Shown here piece by piece: positions 19,540 to 27,955 of a DNA stretch of 64,000 nucleotides (position 1 is its first letter; each line of letters starts with the position of its first letter). The stretch covers positions 558,001-622,000 of the forward strand of contig NZ_CP013264.1 of the NCBI RefSeq assembly GCF_001456115.1. The letters run 5' to 3'. Source of the DNA: Sphingobium baderi (GTDB taxonomy: Bacteria > Pseudomonadota > Alphaproteobacteria > Sphingomonadales > Sphingomonadaceae). The notes beneath the pieces were generated by a model. The model did not search any database and had not been told where the DNA came from. It worked only from the letters and a program-made list of their open reading frames with translations. The position numbers and the translations under genes are program-made.

Positions 19540-20802
19540 TCAGAATTCCACCTCGCGCAGGGCAGCATTGTTGGGGCGGGTAAACATCCTCCCCCGCTCC
19601 GCCCAGACGATGATCACCAGCGCCACGCACCCGAAGCAGACCATCCCCAGCGCCAGCGGCAGCACCGTGCCGTCAAAGGCATGACCGACCAGACTGCCCA
19701 GCGAAGCCGACACCGCCGTCGTCAGAAAGGACTGGAAGGAGGACGCAATGCCCGCCCCCCGCGAAAATGGCTCCATCGAAATCGAACTGAAATTGGAAGC
19801 GGTGAAGGCGACGGTGAGCATCGTCAGCGATTGCAGCACCAGAAAGGAGCCCAGGCTTTCCCAGCCCGCCTGGATGACGCCCACATGCGTGCCGCCGATC
19901 AGAATGAACGCGATCAGCGCGCCCTGGCTGAGCCGCCGCGCCCCGAAACGCGACACCAGCTGACTGTTGATCAGGCTGCCGACCCCCATGCTGCCCGCCA
20001 TCACGGCAAAGGCGATCGGAAAGATGGCGCGTGCATCGAATATGTCGAACATGATCTGCTGCACCGACAGGATGAACCCGATAAGGCCGCTCATGGCCAC
20101 GCCGCTCGCCAGCATATAGCCGATCGAACTGCGATGGGTGATGACCCCGCCGACACGGCGAACAATGCCGCTGACGCTGATGCTGATCCGGTTTTCGGGC
20201 CTGAGCGTTTCGGGCAACCGCAACAGCATCCACAGCAGCATCATCGTCGCCAGCAACGCCAGCGTCCAGAATATCCACCGCCATGGCGCAAACCACAGGA
20301 TCACCTGTCCCATGCTGGGCGCCATGACCGGGACCAGAATGAAGACGGCGAAGATCAGGGACATGACCCGCGCCATGGCATCGCCGCGAAATCGATCGCG
20401 GATGATGCCGATGGTGATGACCCGGCTCGCCCCGGCAAAGAAGCCCGCGCAGGTCCGCGCGACCAACATCATGGCGAAGCTGTGCGCGCCCGCGCAGGCG
20501 ATCGAAGACAGGATGAACAGCACCATGGCGCTGCCCAGCACCCGTTTGCGCCCATAGCGGTCCGACAGGATTCCGAACAGCAGCGACCCTATGCCGAGCC
20601 CCATGAAATACATGCTGATAATAAGCTGACGGTCATTGGGGCGCGGAATGCCAAGATCCCGCCCAATATCGGGCAAGGCCGGGAGCATCGGGTCGATCGA
20701 CAAGGCATTCATGGCCATCAGGCCGGCACACAGCAGCACGAACTCGCGGAAATGCATGTCCCTGGGGGGCACGGCCGCGGTTTCGGAAGGGGTCTTGGTC
20801 AT
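19540..20802 (-). CDS. Bcr/CflA-family multidrug efflux MFS transporter
   Basis: The 420-residue major facilitator has about 12 hydrophobic helices. It contains MNALSIDPMLPALPDIGRDL, the Bcr/CflA drug:H+ antiporter opening, and the motif A region GSLLFGILSDRYGRKRVLG between helices 2 and 3. The family exports bicyclomycin, chloramphenicol or other small molecules, but the substrate is open. The ATG at 20802 (MTKTPSET) was chosen; no strong ribosome site is visible, and an ATG or GTG up to 13 codons earlier is possible. Confidence 0.87.
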   Translation of the reverse strand: MTKTPSETAAVPPRDMHFREFVLLCAGLMAMNALSIDPMLPALPDIGRDLGIPRPNDRQLIISMYFMGLGIGSLLFGILSDRYGRKRVLGSAMVLFILSSIACAGAHSFAMMLVARTCAGFFAGASRVITIGIIRDRFRGDAMARVMSLIFAVFILVPVMAPSMGQVILWFAPWRWIFWTLALLATMMLLWMLLRLPETLRPENRISISVSGIVRRVGGVITHRSSIGYMLASGVAMSGLIGFILSVQQIMFDIFDARAIFPIAFAVMAGSMGVGSLINSQLVSRFGARRLSQGALIAFILIGGTHVGVIQAGWESLGSFLVLQSLTMLTVAFTASNFSSISMEPFSRGAGIASSFQSFLTTAVSASLGSLVGHAFDGTVLPLALGMVCFGCVALVIIVWAERGRMFTRPNNAALREVEF

Positions 20803-20865
20803 GGGGTGGCTATGCGGACAATCGATGCACCGCGCCACCATTATCTGCCCCCTGCGGATGTCGCG

Positions 20866-20940
20866 TTAACCGTGAAACCGTCCGGCAGGACTGGGCGATA
20901 AAAGTGAAAGCTCCAAAAGGCGTTAACCATTTTTTATCGC
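20866..20940. promoter_or_regulatory. Divergent control region with TTAACC sites and an inverted repeat
   Basis: Between the MFS gene and the Sel1 gene are TTAACC (20866-20871) and TTAACCAT (20923-20930). The second equals the half-site reported for the alphaproteobacterial cell-cycle regulator CtrA. GCGATAAAA (20895-20903) is inverted relative to TTTTTATCGC (20931-20940). CtrA control is an inference from a short match. Confidence 0.35.
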
Positions 20941-21005
20941 CTGGCGGTCCAACCTGTTCCTCGTTGCAAACCGTGAGGTCAAATCCTTGAAGGGGGAGGT
21001 CGGTT

Positions 21006-21302
21006 ATGGCGAATAGTAGCAGGAGCGCGCAGTTCCTTATGGAAAGCCGTCTGGCGGATGCGGCGCGCGGAACGGCGGAAGACTGTTTCGAACTGGGCGT
21101 GGCCTATAGCTGCGGCACGGGGGGGATGCCCATCGATCTGGTCGAAGCGCATAAATGGTTTAATCTCGCCGCGCTCAAGGGCAGTGACGAAGGGCAGACG
21201 ATGCGCGCGGAAATCGCCGAGGAAATGACCGCGCGCGAAATCGCCCAGGCCCAGCGTCAGGCGCGCGCCTGGATCGCTTCGACCCAGCTGCGCGCCGCCT
21301 GA
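21006..21302 (+). CDS. Sel1-like repeat mini-protein
   Basis: The 98-residue protein contains a single Sel1/TPR-like unit (CFELGVAYSCGTGGMPIDL then VEAHKWFNLAALKG, about 28-60) and an alanine/glutamine-rich helical tail. Sel1 units mediate protein contacts. GGGGGAGG lies upstream of the ATG. It is too small to infer a pathway. It stands alone, convergent with the FemAB-like gene (6-base gap), with possible CtrA half-sites upstream. Confidence 0.8.
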   Translation: MANSSRSAQFLMESRLADAARGTAEDCFELGVAYSCGTGGMPIDLVEAHKWFNLAALKGSDEGQTMRAEIAEEMTAREIAQAQRQARAWIASTQLRAA

Positions 21303-21308
21303 TCGGAT

Positions 21309-22445
21309 TCAGCAATCCGCTTTCCTGAACGGCGTCCGTTCGTTCAGCCATTCCCGGTCGCGCTGCACGTCGCGGCGTTCGGCGGCCAGAAAGTCCGCCA
21401 CGGCACGGCGAAAGCCGGGGTTCGGGATGAAATGCGCGGACCATGTCGGCTGCGGCGCATAGCCCCGCGCCAGCTTGTGTCCGCCTTGCGCGCCTGCTTC
21501 CACGCGGGCAAGGCCGCGCGCGATGGCCGCGTCTATCGCCTGATAATAGCATAGCTCGAAATGCAGGTGCGGCACGTCCTGCGTGCAACCCCAATAACGC
21601 CCGTAAAGCGCATCCGCGCCGATCAGGTTGAGCGCCCCGGCAATCGGTCGCCCGTCGCGCAGCGCCAGGATCAGCAGCACCCGGTCCGCCATCCGCTCCC
21701 CCAGCAGGGAGAAGAAGGCGCGGGTCAGGTAAGGGCGCCCCCATTTGCGCGCTCCGGTATCCTGATAGAAGTCCCAGAATATGTCCCAATGCGCCTCGCT
21801 GATCCGGTCGCCGGTCAGGTGGACGATGTCCAGCCCCTGCACCGCGCGTTCGCGTTCCTTGCGGATATTCTTGCGCTTGGCGCTGGACAGGCTGGCGAGG
21901 AAATCGGCGAAATCGCGATAATCCTGGTTGGTCCAGTGGAACTGGCTGTCCTCCCGGATCAGCCAACCTGCAGCCTCGAACAGCGGCACCTGCTCCGGCG
22001 CGATAAAGGTCGCATGGGCCGACGAAAGCCCGTTACGCTCCACCAGCGTTTCGATCCCGGCGATCAGCGCGGGCGCCTGCGCTTCCTCGCGCAGCAACAG
22101 GCGCGGCCCCGGCACGGGGGAAAAGGGCGATGCGATCTGGAGCTTGGGATAATAATCCCCGCCCGCCCTTTGCCATGCCTCGGCCCAGCCATGGTCGAAC
22201 ACATATTCGCCCTGGCTGTGCGCCTTGGCATAGACTGGCGCGGCGGCGGCAATGCGCCCATCCGCCCCGTCTATCACGAGCGGCAGCGCCTGCCAGCCCG
22301 TGCCCGGCCCGACGCTGCCCGATTCCTCCAGCGCGGTCAGGAAATCCCAGCTTATGAAGGGATTGGCGGTCCCCGCGCAGGCGTCCCATTCCGCGCGGGG
22401 CAGGGCTGCCACGCCTTCGGCCACGCGTGCGACCACCTCAGTCAT
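21309..22445 (-). CDS. FemAB-like GNAT protein (COG3146/DUF482)
   Basis: The 378-residue protein contains NPFISWDFLTALEESGSVGP near the start, an RKNIRKERERA central stretch, and the C-terminal acetyltransferase-like half with DALYGRYWGC, HFELCYYQAIDAAIARGL and EAGAQGGHKLARGY. These are hallmarks of the COG3146 family, sometimes annotated as peptidoglycan-biosynthesis related, with no firm biochemical role. The ATG at 22445 overlaps the GDPD stop by 8 bases. It is the last gene of the minus-strand run that starts at 24548. Confidence 0.85.
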   Translation of the reverse strand: MTEVVARVAEGVAALPRAEWDACAGTANPFISWDFLTALEESGSVGPGTGWQALPLVIDGADGRIAAAAPVYAKAHSQGEYVFDHGWAEAWQRAGGDYYPKLQIASPFSPVPGPRLLLREEAQAPALIAGIETLVERNGLSSAHATFIAPEQVPLFEAAGWLIREDSQFHWTNQDYRDFADFLASLSSAKRKNIRKERERAVQGLDIVHLTGDRISEAHWDIFWDFYQDTGARKWGRPYLTRAFFSLLGERMADRVLLILALRDGRPIAGALNLIGADALYGRYWGCTQDVPHLHFELCYYQAIDAAIARGLARVEAGAQGGHKLARGYAPQPTWSAHFIPNPGFRRAVADFLAAERRDVQRDREWLNERTPFRKADC

Positions 22446-23181
22446 CGGCGCGCTCGAAAATGATCTGGTCGGCATGGGCAGCGGCGCGGGCGCGATCCGC
22501 CGCGCCGCGAACGGTCCATGTCAGCACGGGCAATCCCTTTCGGCGGCAATATGCGGCAAAGGGCGATGGCAGGTCACGAATATCACAGGCGATAAAATCG
22601 GGATGGCCAAGCGCCAGCGCAAGGGCCCGTTCGATCCGGCCGCGCAGATTCGGCTTGTCCTGCTGCGTCACCACCATGCCACGCACGATGTCCGGCGCGT
22701 GCCGTGCGAACCAGCGCACCGCCAGCGGGTTGAAGGACATGACCGCCGCCGTCGACGCCGCCTGCCGGGCAAGCGCCACAGCCACCGCCGCGCAAAGCGG
22801 CGCGACTTCGCGCCATCGGTCGACCTTGATCTCGATAAGCAGCGGCGTGCCGCCCGCGCAGCGCGCCAGCAGCGCGGAGAGGCGCGGCACCCCGCCTCCG
22901 TCGGACAGCTTCATGCCTTCCAGCGCCGCCGCATCCTGTTCGGCGACCCGACCCGCCGCCGCCGTCATCCGCTCCAGCATCGCGTCATGAAAGACGACCG
23001 GCACGCCATCCCGGCTCAACCGCACATCGCATTCGATGCCGAAACCGGCGGTGATGGCGGCGTCGAATGCGGCCATGCCGTTTTCGCTGATTCCCGCGCC
23101 GTGCAGCCCGCGATGGGCGAAGGGGCGCTCGGTCAGGAAAGCCAGACGCTCAGGCCGCGGGCCGGACAAGGACGATCGCAT
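22438..23181 (-). CDS. Glycerophosphodiester phosphodiesterase
   Basis: The 247-residue TIM-barrel enzyme has FAHRGLHGAGISENGMAAF (His-Arg and Glu-Asn, about 22-40), ECDVRLSRDGVPVVFHD (Glu, Asp and His ligands, about 50-66) and IEIK further on. It hydrolyses glycerophosphodiesters to glycerol-3-phosphate and an alcohol. The ATG at 23181 gives a 32-base overlap with the preceding RidA gene. A later non-ATG start would shorten the overlap. Like UgpQ it is probably cytoplasmic, as no signal peptide is visible. Confidence 0.9.
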   Translation of the reverse strand: MRSSLSGPRPERLAFLTERPFAHRGLHGAGISENGMAAFDAAITAGFGIECDVRLSRDGVPVVFHDAMLERMTAAAGRVAEQDAAALEGMKLSDGGGVPRLSALLARCAGGTPLLIEIKVDRWREVAPLCAAVAVALARQAASTAAVMSFNPLAVRWFARHAPDIVRGMVVTQQDKPNLRGRIERALALALGHPDFIACDIRDLPSPFAAYCRRKGLPVLTWTVRGAADRARAAAHADQIIFERADD

Positions 23182-23614
23182 CGATCTCGACCGCTGAATT
23201 GAGCGGCAGCACCGGCACGCCCACGGCGCTGCGCGCATGGCGGCCCGCATCGCCAAAGACATCGACCATCAGTTCCGACGCGCCATTGGCGACCTTGGGC
23301 TGGTCGCTGAAGTCCGGCGCGCTGCTGATAAAGACCCCCAACTTCACGATCCGTTCCACCCGGTCGAGGCTCCCCAGCGCCGCCTTCATCTGCGCCAGCA
23401 GATTGAGCCCGCAGGCCCGCGCCGCGCGGACGCCATAGTCGAGGTTGACGGTATCGCCGAGCCGCCCGGTCATGAGCTGCCCGTCGGCCAGCGCGATCTG
23501 CCCGGAAATATGCAGCAGGCCATTGACCTCGACAGCAGGCACATAGGCGGCGACCGGCGCGGCGGCCGGAGGCAGGACGATGCCCAGTTCGCTGAGGCGG
23601 GCTTCAATGCTCAT
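23150..23614 (-). CDS. RidA/YjgF family (YabJ-like) protein
   Basis: The 154-residue protein has the longer YjgF-like form with LLHISGQIALADGQLMTGRL and GLNLLAQMKAALGSLDRVERI. The C-terminal signature reads HARSAVGVPVLPLNSAVEID. RidA proteins deaminate reactive enamine/imine intermediates. The arginine of the usual NHxR site lies in HARSAVG. The start ATG overlaps the HAD stop (TGATG), so it is translationally coupled. Its partner in this overlapping operon is unknown. Confidence 0.88.
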   Translation of the reverse strand: MSIEARLSELGIVLPPAAAPVAAYVPAVEVNGLLHISGQIALADGQLMTGRLGDTVNLDYGVRAARACGLNLLAQMKAALGSLDRVERIVKLGVFISSAPDFSDQPKVANGASELMVDVFGDAGRHARSAVGVPVLPLNSAVEIDAIVLVRPAA

Positions 23615-24267
23615 CACTTGGCTCCATCGCTAAGGGGAATATCATGCGGGGCCGGGCCCTCGGCAAGGCGCGCGGCGATCCATGTTTCGGCCTGCGCCCA
23701 ATCGTCGATCCGGGCGTGGGCCATATCGGCGGGCGGAATCTTGCCCTTCAGTTCCGGCTCGCCCACCATATGCAGCCGCCACACGCCCGGCGCATGTTCG
23801 GCGACCGAAGCGTGATGTTCGGCGATATCGTCGATGAACAGCGCCACGGAAGGATTGCGATCCGCGATGATGCGCGCCAGCGGCGGCCCCTTGGGACCAT
23901 GGTTGCAAAAGACCGGAGCGTGAAGCCCGTGCCCCGCAAGCTGATCCACTCGCCCCTGCCGGTGCCGTTCGTCGATATTGGTGAGGACGACGATGTCGGC
24001 GACGGCGGACAGGCGGGCCAGGGCCTCCATCGCGCCGTCGATCGGCTTTTGCCGGCCCATTTCATCGTCGAAAAAGGCGGTCAGCATCGTCCAGACAACC
24101 TCCCGCGTCACCGGCTCGTCGCTTTCCTTGTGGCGCAGCGCGTCCGCGAATTTCAATCGGTCGAAATCGAAATGCAGGTCATGCGCCTCGTCCGCCCACT
24201 CCCGGAAAGGGACGAGCATGTGCAGCAGCACCTCATCGCAATCGGTGATGATGAGGGGACGAGTCAT
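23614..24267 (-). CDS. HAD-superfamily hydrolase
   Basis: The 217-residue protein has the HAD motif I LIITDCDEVLL (nucleophile Asp9, acid Asp11), motif II VVLTNID (about 94-100) and motif IV FIDDIAEH. A small helical cap lies between motifs I and II. Members are phosphatases or dehalogenases, and the substrate is not predictable. It starts with an ATGA overlap to the DUF3572 gene and ends overlapping RidA, in a five-gene overlapping set. Confidence 0.87.
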   Translation of the reverse strand: MTRPLIITDCDEVLLHMLVPFREWADEAHDLHFDFDRLKFADALRHKESDEPVTREVVWTMLTAFFDDEMGRQKPIDGAMEALARLSAVADIVVLTNIDERHRQGRVDQLAGHGLHAPVFCNHGPKGPPLARIIADRNPSVALFIDDIAEHHASVAEHAPGVWRLHMVGEPELKGKIPPADMAHARIDDWAQAETWIAARLAEGPAPHDIPLSDGAK

Positions 24268-24548
24268 CGGCTGAGTTCCTCCTTCGCGGCGATCAGCGCC
24301 TCGGGTGTCGTTTCAACGGCCTGCGCGCAGGCGATCAGGTCCGGCTCATGATCGGCCAGAAAACCCAGCACCGCGCCCAGAACCCCCGGATCGCCGATCC
24401 CGGCGCGCAGGGCATCGGCGTCCAGCCCCGTCAGCGCCAGCAGCCGGTCGGCCCTCCGCTCATCCCCCACGGTCCAGGCGAGCGCCATCAGCGCCAGCGT
24501 GGCCGCATCCGCGCCATCCTTCCTGCTATTGTGGGTATCGGCTCGCAT
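24264..24548 (-). CDS. DUF3572 family protein
   Basis: The 94-residue alpha-helical protein contains ALMALAWTVGDERRADRLLA and LTGLDADALRAGIGDPGVLG, then GFLADHEPDLIACAQAVET. This pattern is typical of DUF3572, a small alphaproteobacterial family of unknown function frequently found beside divK. The same neighbourhood is seen here, with divK divergent 73 bases away. Function is unknown. Confidence 0.87.
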   Translation of the reverse strand: MRADTHNSRKDGADAATLALMALAWTVGDERRADRLLALTGLDADALRAGIGDPGVLGAVLGFLADHEPDLIACAQAVETTPEALIAAKEELSR

Positions 24549-24620
24549 GACGGTTTCTCTACGCGCCTTTCAGGGCTATGACGTTTTTCATAAGGCCTTT
24601 TTTGAAAACGCGGGTGACTG

Positions 24621-24983
24621 GTGGCAAAGCGCGTGCTCGTTGTCGAGGACAACGAACTCAATCTCAAACTTTTTTGCGACCTGTTGCGCGCGCACGGGCA
24701 TGAAGTGCTGCCCCTGCGCGACGGGCGCGACGTGCTGCGGCAGGCGCGGGATTTCCGGCCGGACCTGTGCATCATGGACATCCATCTGCCCCATGTCAGC
24801 GGCGTCGACCTCATCATCTCGCTAAAGGCGGATGAAGGATTGTCAGCCGTGCCGATCATGGCCGTCACCGCCTATGCCGGAAAGGGCGATGAGGACCGCA
24901 TCCGCGCCGCTGGAGCGGAAGCCTATGTCTCCAAGCCCATTTCCGTGCTGCGCTTCGTGGAGCAGGTGAACGCGCTGCTGTAA
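24621..24983 (+). CDS. divK: Single-domain response regulator DivK
   Basis: The 120-residue receiver domain has no output domain. The acidic pair is in VVEDNELNLKLFCDLLR, phosphoacceptor Asp53 is in CIMDIHLPHVSG, the switch Thr is in MAVTAYAGKGDEDR, and Lys is in AYVSKPIS. In Caulobacter DivK (also Asp53) signals through DivL to the CckA-CtrA pathway to time division. The GTG start at 24621 matches the family N-terminus. It is monocistronic and divergent from the DUF3572 gene. Confidence 0.92.
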   Translation: MAKRVLVVEDNELNLKLFCDLLRAHGHEVLPLRDGRDVLRQARDFRPDLCIMDIHLPHVSGVDLIISLKADEGLSAVPIMAVTAYAGKGDEDRIRAAGAEAYVSKPISVLRFVEQVNALL

Positions 24984-25008
24984 CCGGCCCATCCCGTCCG
25001 TCGCATAA

Positions 25009-25026
25009 TTGTCATGGGACGGTCAC
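25009..25026 (+). promoter_or_regulatory. Pho box upstream of phoX
   Basis: TTGTCAT-GGGA-CGGTCAC has the two 7-base direct repeats and 4-base spacer of the PhoB operator (consensus half-site CTGTCAT/C). Each half matches at 6 of 7. It lies 108 bases before the phoX ATG. This supports induction by phosphate limitation. The match was found by eye. Confidence 0.65.
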
Positions 25027-25133
25027 GCCCCTGACCCTGTCCCGAAGCGTCCCTGTCATCCCTGTCTGCCACCCCGCCGCATCAAGGGACGCGGCGCTGG
25101 GCCGACGGCCTGGAACAACACAGGGGTATATCC

Positions 25134-27002
25134 ATGTCTCATCTGACTGACGAGGCGCGCGCGCCTTATCGCGACGCGCAGCCGCGCATCACCGGCGGCG
25201 AAAACAGCCTGGAAACCATCGTCGCCGCCAATCCGGGCCGCCGCACCATCCTGAAGAACGGCCTTCTGGGCCTGTCGATCCTGCCGATGCTGGGCACGCT
25301 GGCCGCCTGCGATGATGACGACGACGATGCCGGCCCCACGCCGACCCCCACGCCCACGCCCACGCCGACCCCCACGCCCAGCTATGACGTGGCCTTCGCG
25401 CCGGTCGCGGCGAACATGGACGACACGGTCACCGTCCCCAATGGCTACACCGTCGACGTGCTGCTGAAGGCAGGCGATTCGATCGAAGCGGGCACGGCCT
25501 ATTCGGGCAGCTATCCGACGCCAGCCGACGCTGAAAAATGGTGCGGCGGCAATCATGACGGCATGGAATATTTCGAACTGTCGGGCGTCGATCCCAACAC
25601 GGGCGGCCTGCTGGCGCTCAATTTCGAGCTTCCCGACTATAATATCCTGATGTCCGGCGCCTACGACGCGGCGACCGCGAGCGCCGACCAGAAAAAGCTG
25701 GCGCTGTCCGCCGTCGGCATCGGCGTGGTCGAAATCGCCAAGGGATCGGACGGCAAATGGGCGGTCAAGGCCGATTCCCGCCATAACAAGCGTTATACCG
25801 GCAACAGCAGCTATCGCGCGGGCGGTCCGGCCGCAGGCCTGTTGTCGGGCACGATCAAGGGGATGCTCAACAACTGTTCCTCGGGCCGCACGCCCTGGAA
25901 CACCTACCTCACCTGCGAGGAAACGACGGACAATTATCTCGATCCGACGCAGCCGGAGGAAAATTACGGCTGGGTGGTCGAAATCGACCCGTTCCAGGAA
26001 CTCGCGCCGCCGACCAAGCGCACCGCGCTCGGCCGCTTCAACCACGAAAATGTCGCCCACATGACGAATGACGACCGCCGCGTCGCTTTCTACATGGGCG
26101 ACGATTCGACGCCGGGCTGCATCTACAAGTTCGTGTGCGACCGCGCCTACAGCGCCGACAATCGCGGGGCGAACACCGGGATGCTGGACTATGGCACGCT
26201 CTATGTCGCGCGCTTCAACGCGGACGGCAGCGGCGAATGGCGCGAACTGACCCAGGGGCGCAACGGCCTGACGGTCGGCGCTTCCGATCCGGGCAATGTC
26301 AGCCAGAGCACCACGCCGCCCGCGCCCGCGCCGGTCGATTTCCGCAACCAGGCCGAAGTGCTGGTCAACTGCCAGAGCGCCGCGCGCGTGGCTGGCGGCA
26401 CCGTCATGGATCGCCCGGAATGGATCACGGTCGCGCCCGACAACAGCGCCATCTTCGTGACGCTCACCAACAATAGCGGCCGTCAATCGACCGTTCCCGC
26501 CGATCCGCGCGTCCGCAACCTCCACGGCCATATCGTCAAGTTCAAGGAAGCCGGCGATTCGCCGCTGGCCACCGATTTCAGCTGGGAAATCTTCCTGCTG
26601 GCGGGCGATCCGGCGCTGGCGTCGGGCGGCGACAATCTGGTGGGCGACATCGAAGGCGACACCTTCTCCAGCCCTGACGGCATCCGCATCGACCCGCAGG
26701 GCCGCCTGTGGGTGCAGACCGACCATAGCATCCCCGGCAATTCCGGCGTCACCGGCAAGAGCATCGAGGATGTGTTCGGCCACAATGCGATGTTCTACAT
26801 CGACCAGGACAGCAAGGAATCGAAGCGCTTCCTGGTTGGCCCGACCGGCTGCGAGATCACCGGCCTTGCCTATACGCCGGACCTCAAGACCTTCTTCGTC
26901 AACATCCAGCATCCGACCGGCGACTGGCCGGTATCGGGTCAGGAACCGCGATCATCCACCATCGTCGTGCGTCGCAGCGACGACAAGCCCGTCGGCGCCT
27001 GA
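25134..27002 (+). CDS. phoX: PhoX-family (DUF839) alkaline phosphatase, Tat lipoprotein
   Basis: The 622-residue protein begins with a charged N-region, twin arginines (R36, R37 in NPGRRTILKNGLLGL), a hydrophobic core and a lipobox ending at Cys59 (GTLAAC). A run of aspartates and a threonine-proline repeat linker follow (about 60-83). The mature part has the DUF839/PhoX signatures TYLTCEETTDNYL-like (WNTYLTCEETTDNY), GRFNHENVAH and FSSPDGIRIDPQGRLWVQTD. PhoX enzymes are Ca2+/Fe-dependent phosphomonoesterases folded before Tat export. The Pho box upstream and terminator downstream suggest a single-gene, phosphate-regulated unit. Confidence 0.9.
   Translation: MSHLTDEARAPYRDAQPRITGGENSLETIVAANPGRRTILKNGLLGLSILPMLGTLAACDDDDDDAGPTPTPTPTPTPTPTPSYDVAFAPVAANMDDTVTVPNGYTVDVLLKAGDSIEAGTAYSGSYPTPADAEKWCGGNHDGMEYFELSGVDPNTGGLLALNFELPDYNILMSGAYDAATASADQKKLALSAVGIGVVEIAKGSDGKWAVKADSRHNKRYTGNSSYRAGGPAAGLLSGTIKGMLNNCSSGRTPWNTYLTCEETTDNYLDPTQPEENYGWVVEIDPFQELAPPTKRTALGRFNHENVAHMTNDDRRVAFYMGDDSTPGCIYKFVCDRAYSADNRGANTGMLDYGTLYVARFNADGSGEWRELTQGRNGLTVGASDPGNVSQSTTPPAPAPVDFRNQAEVLVNCQSAARVAGGTVMDRPEWITVAPDNSAIFVTLTNNSGRQSTVPADPRVRNLHGHIVKFKEAGDSPLATDFSWEIFLLAGDPALASGGDNLVGDIEGDTFSSPDGIRIDPQGRLWVQTDHSIPGNSGVTGKSIEDVFGHNAMFYIDQDSKESKRFLVGPTGCEITGLAYTPDLKTFFVNIQHPTGDWPVSGQEPRSSTIVVRRSDDKPVGA
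25325..25379 (+). repeat. Low-complexity CCCACG/CCGACC repeat encoding a Thr-Pro linker
   Basis: Tandem ACGCC/ACCCC units encode about eight Thr-Pro pairs directly after the lipobox and Asp run of PhoX. This is a flexible spacer between lipid anchor and enzyme. Such repeats can vary in copy number by slippage. Confidence 0.8.
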
Positions 27003-27060
27003 CGGCTCGGGGGGATGGCTTTGCCCGTCCCCCTTCCTTCTTATCGCGCAGCCAACAAGG

Positions 27061-27092
27061 AAAGGCCCGTTCCCTGATGGGACGGGCCTTTT
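27061..27092 (+). terminator. Rho-independent terminator after phoX
   Basis: AAAGGCCCGT (27061-27070) pairs with ACGGGCCTTT (27082-27091), with TCCC opposite GGG in the inner stem, and further T residues follow. It is 58 bases after the phoX stop and upstream of the convergent rpmG end. Confidence 0.85.
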
Positions 27093-27157
27093 CGTTCGGG
27101 GCGCAGGGCCCGGAACCTCAATCCTGCGACCGGGACGGCACTACGCCGTCCACCGGA

Positions 27158-27325
27158 TCACTTGATCTTGGCTTCCTTGAATTCGACATGCTTCCGCACG
27201 ACCGGATCATATTTGCGGAAGCTCAGCTTCTCGGTCTGGGTGCGCGGGTTCTTCTTGGTGACGTAGAAGAATCCGGTGTCAGCCGAGCTGACGAGGCGGA
27301 TCTTGACAGTTGCTGGCTTGGCCAT
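27158..27325 (-). CDS. rpmG: 50S ribosomal protein L33
   Basis: The 55-residue protein starts [20 protein letters not shown], continues [20 protein letters not shown] and ends [10 protein letters not shown]. It matches L33 over its full length, and the zinc-binding cysteines are absent, as usual in the C-minus form. It is part of the large ribosomal subunit. It is a single gene on the minus strand, convergent with phoX. Confidence 0.96.
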   Translation of the reverse strand: MAKPATVKIRLVSSADTGFFYVTKKNPRTQTEKLSFRKYDPVVRKHVEFKEAKIK

Positions 27326-27615
27326 GGCCCTAAAGTCCTGTGAATCTCGTGAAAAAGAAAAGCGGCCCCATGGGACCGCCCCGTTTCAGTGGCGGCCCAT
27401 GCGGCAGATTCGGCGGCCTGTCAAGGGAAAGACCGATGGCCGCCTTCACGAAACCGTTGCGCCCGACCCATTTTTCCGCGCGCCGCCGCTCGAAAATCCA
27501 GCCCGCGCTCCCCATGTGGGAAGCATGTCGATCCGCGACCATGCCGCTTTACGCGCCGTTAACCAGAACAGGCGCAGGATGATCTTCGGAGCGACAGGAC
27601 AGGGGAGTCTTCTCC

Positions 27616-27933
27616 ATGCGACATGATCCGATGCAAACCATACTTTCCGATCTGCTGGGGCGGGTCGACGGTCTGGCGGGGCAACGTGGCCACCTATCCG
27701 TGCCGCGCATTCACGATGAGGTGGATCATATCCGCCACATCGCCCGCGCCTTCCATATCGATACGGTGGAAGGGTTGGCCGCGACACTGGAATCGGCGCT
27801 GTCGCTGCATGGACTGGGGCCTGTGGTGCTGTCCTATCTCGATTTCCTGCGTGACGCGATTGCGGCGGAAATGCCGTCGCTTCCGCCGCATCTGACGGTC
27901 GCGCCCGCGTCCGCGTCGCCGCTGCGCGCCTGA
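27616..27933 (+). CDS. Small conserved helical protein of unknown function
   Basis: The 105-residue protein is predicted largely helical, with VPRIHDEVDHIRHIARAFHI then DTVEGLAATLESALSLHGLG. It has no signal peptide or membrane segment and four histidines in the HDEVDHIRHIARAFH stretch. AGGGGAG lies upstream of the ATG. It precedes the GDT1-type transporter gene by 22 bases and is probably co-transcribed with it. The histidine cluster could bind a metal, but that is inference. No family was recognised. Confidence 0.65.
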   Translation: MRHDPMQTILSDLLGRVDGLAGQRGHLSVPRIHDEVDHIRHIARAFHIDTVEGLAATLESALSLHGLGPVVLSYLDFLRDAIAAEMPSLPPHLTVAPASASPLRA

Positions 27934-27955
27934 ACGAAGGGGTTCGACGCCGCCG

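Noticed and set aside
25325..25379. CRISPR-like repeats
   Set aside because: The short tandem units encode Thr-Pro pairs inside phoX, with no spacers.
25056..26912. 618-codon open frame opposite phoX
   Set aside because: Antisense shadow; arginine/alanine-rich with no family resemblance.
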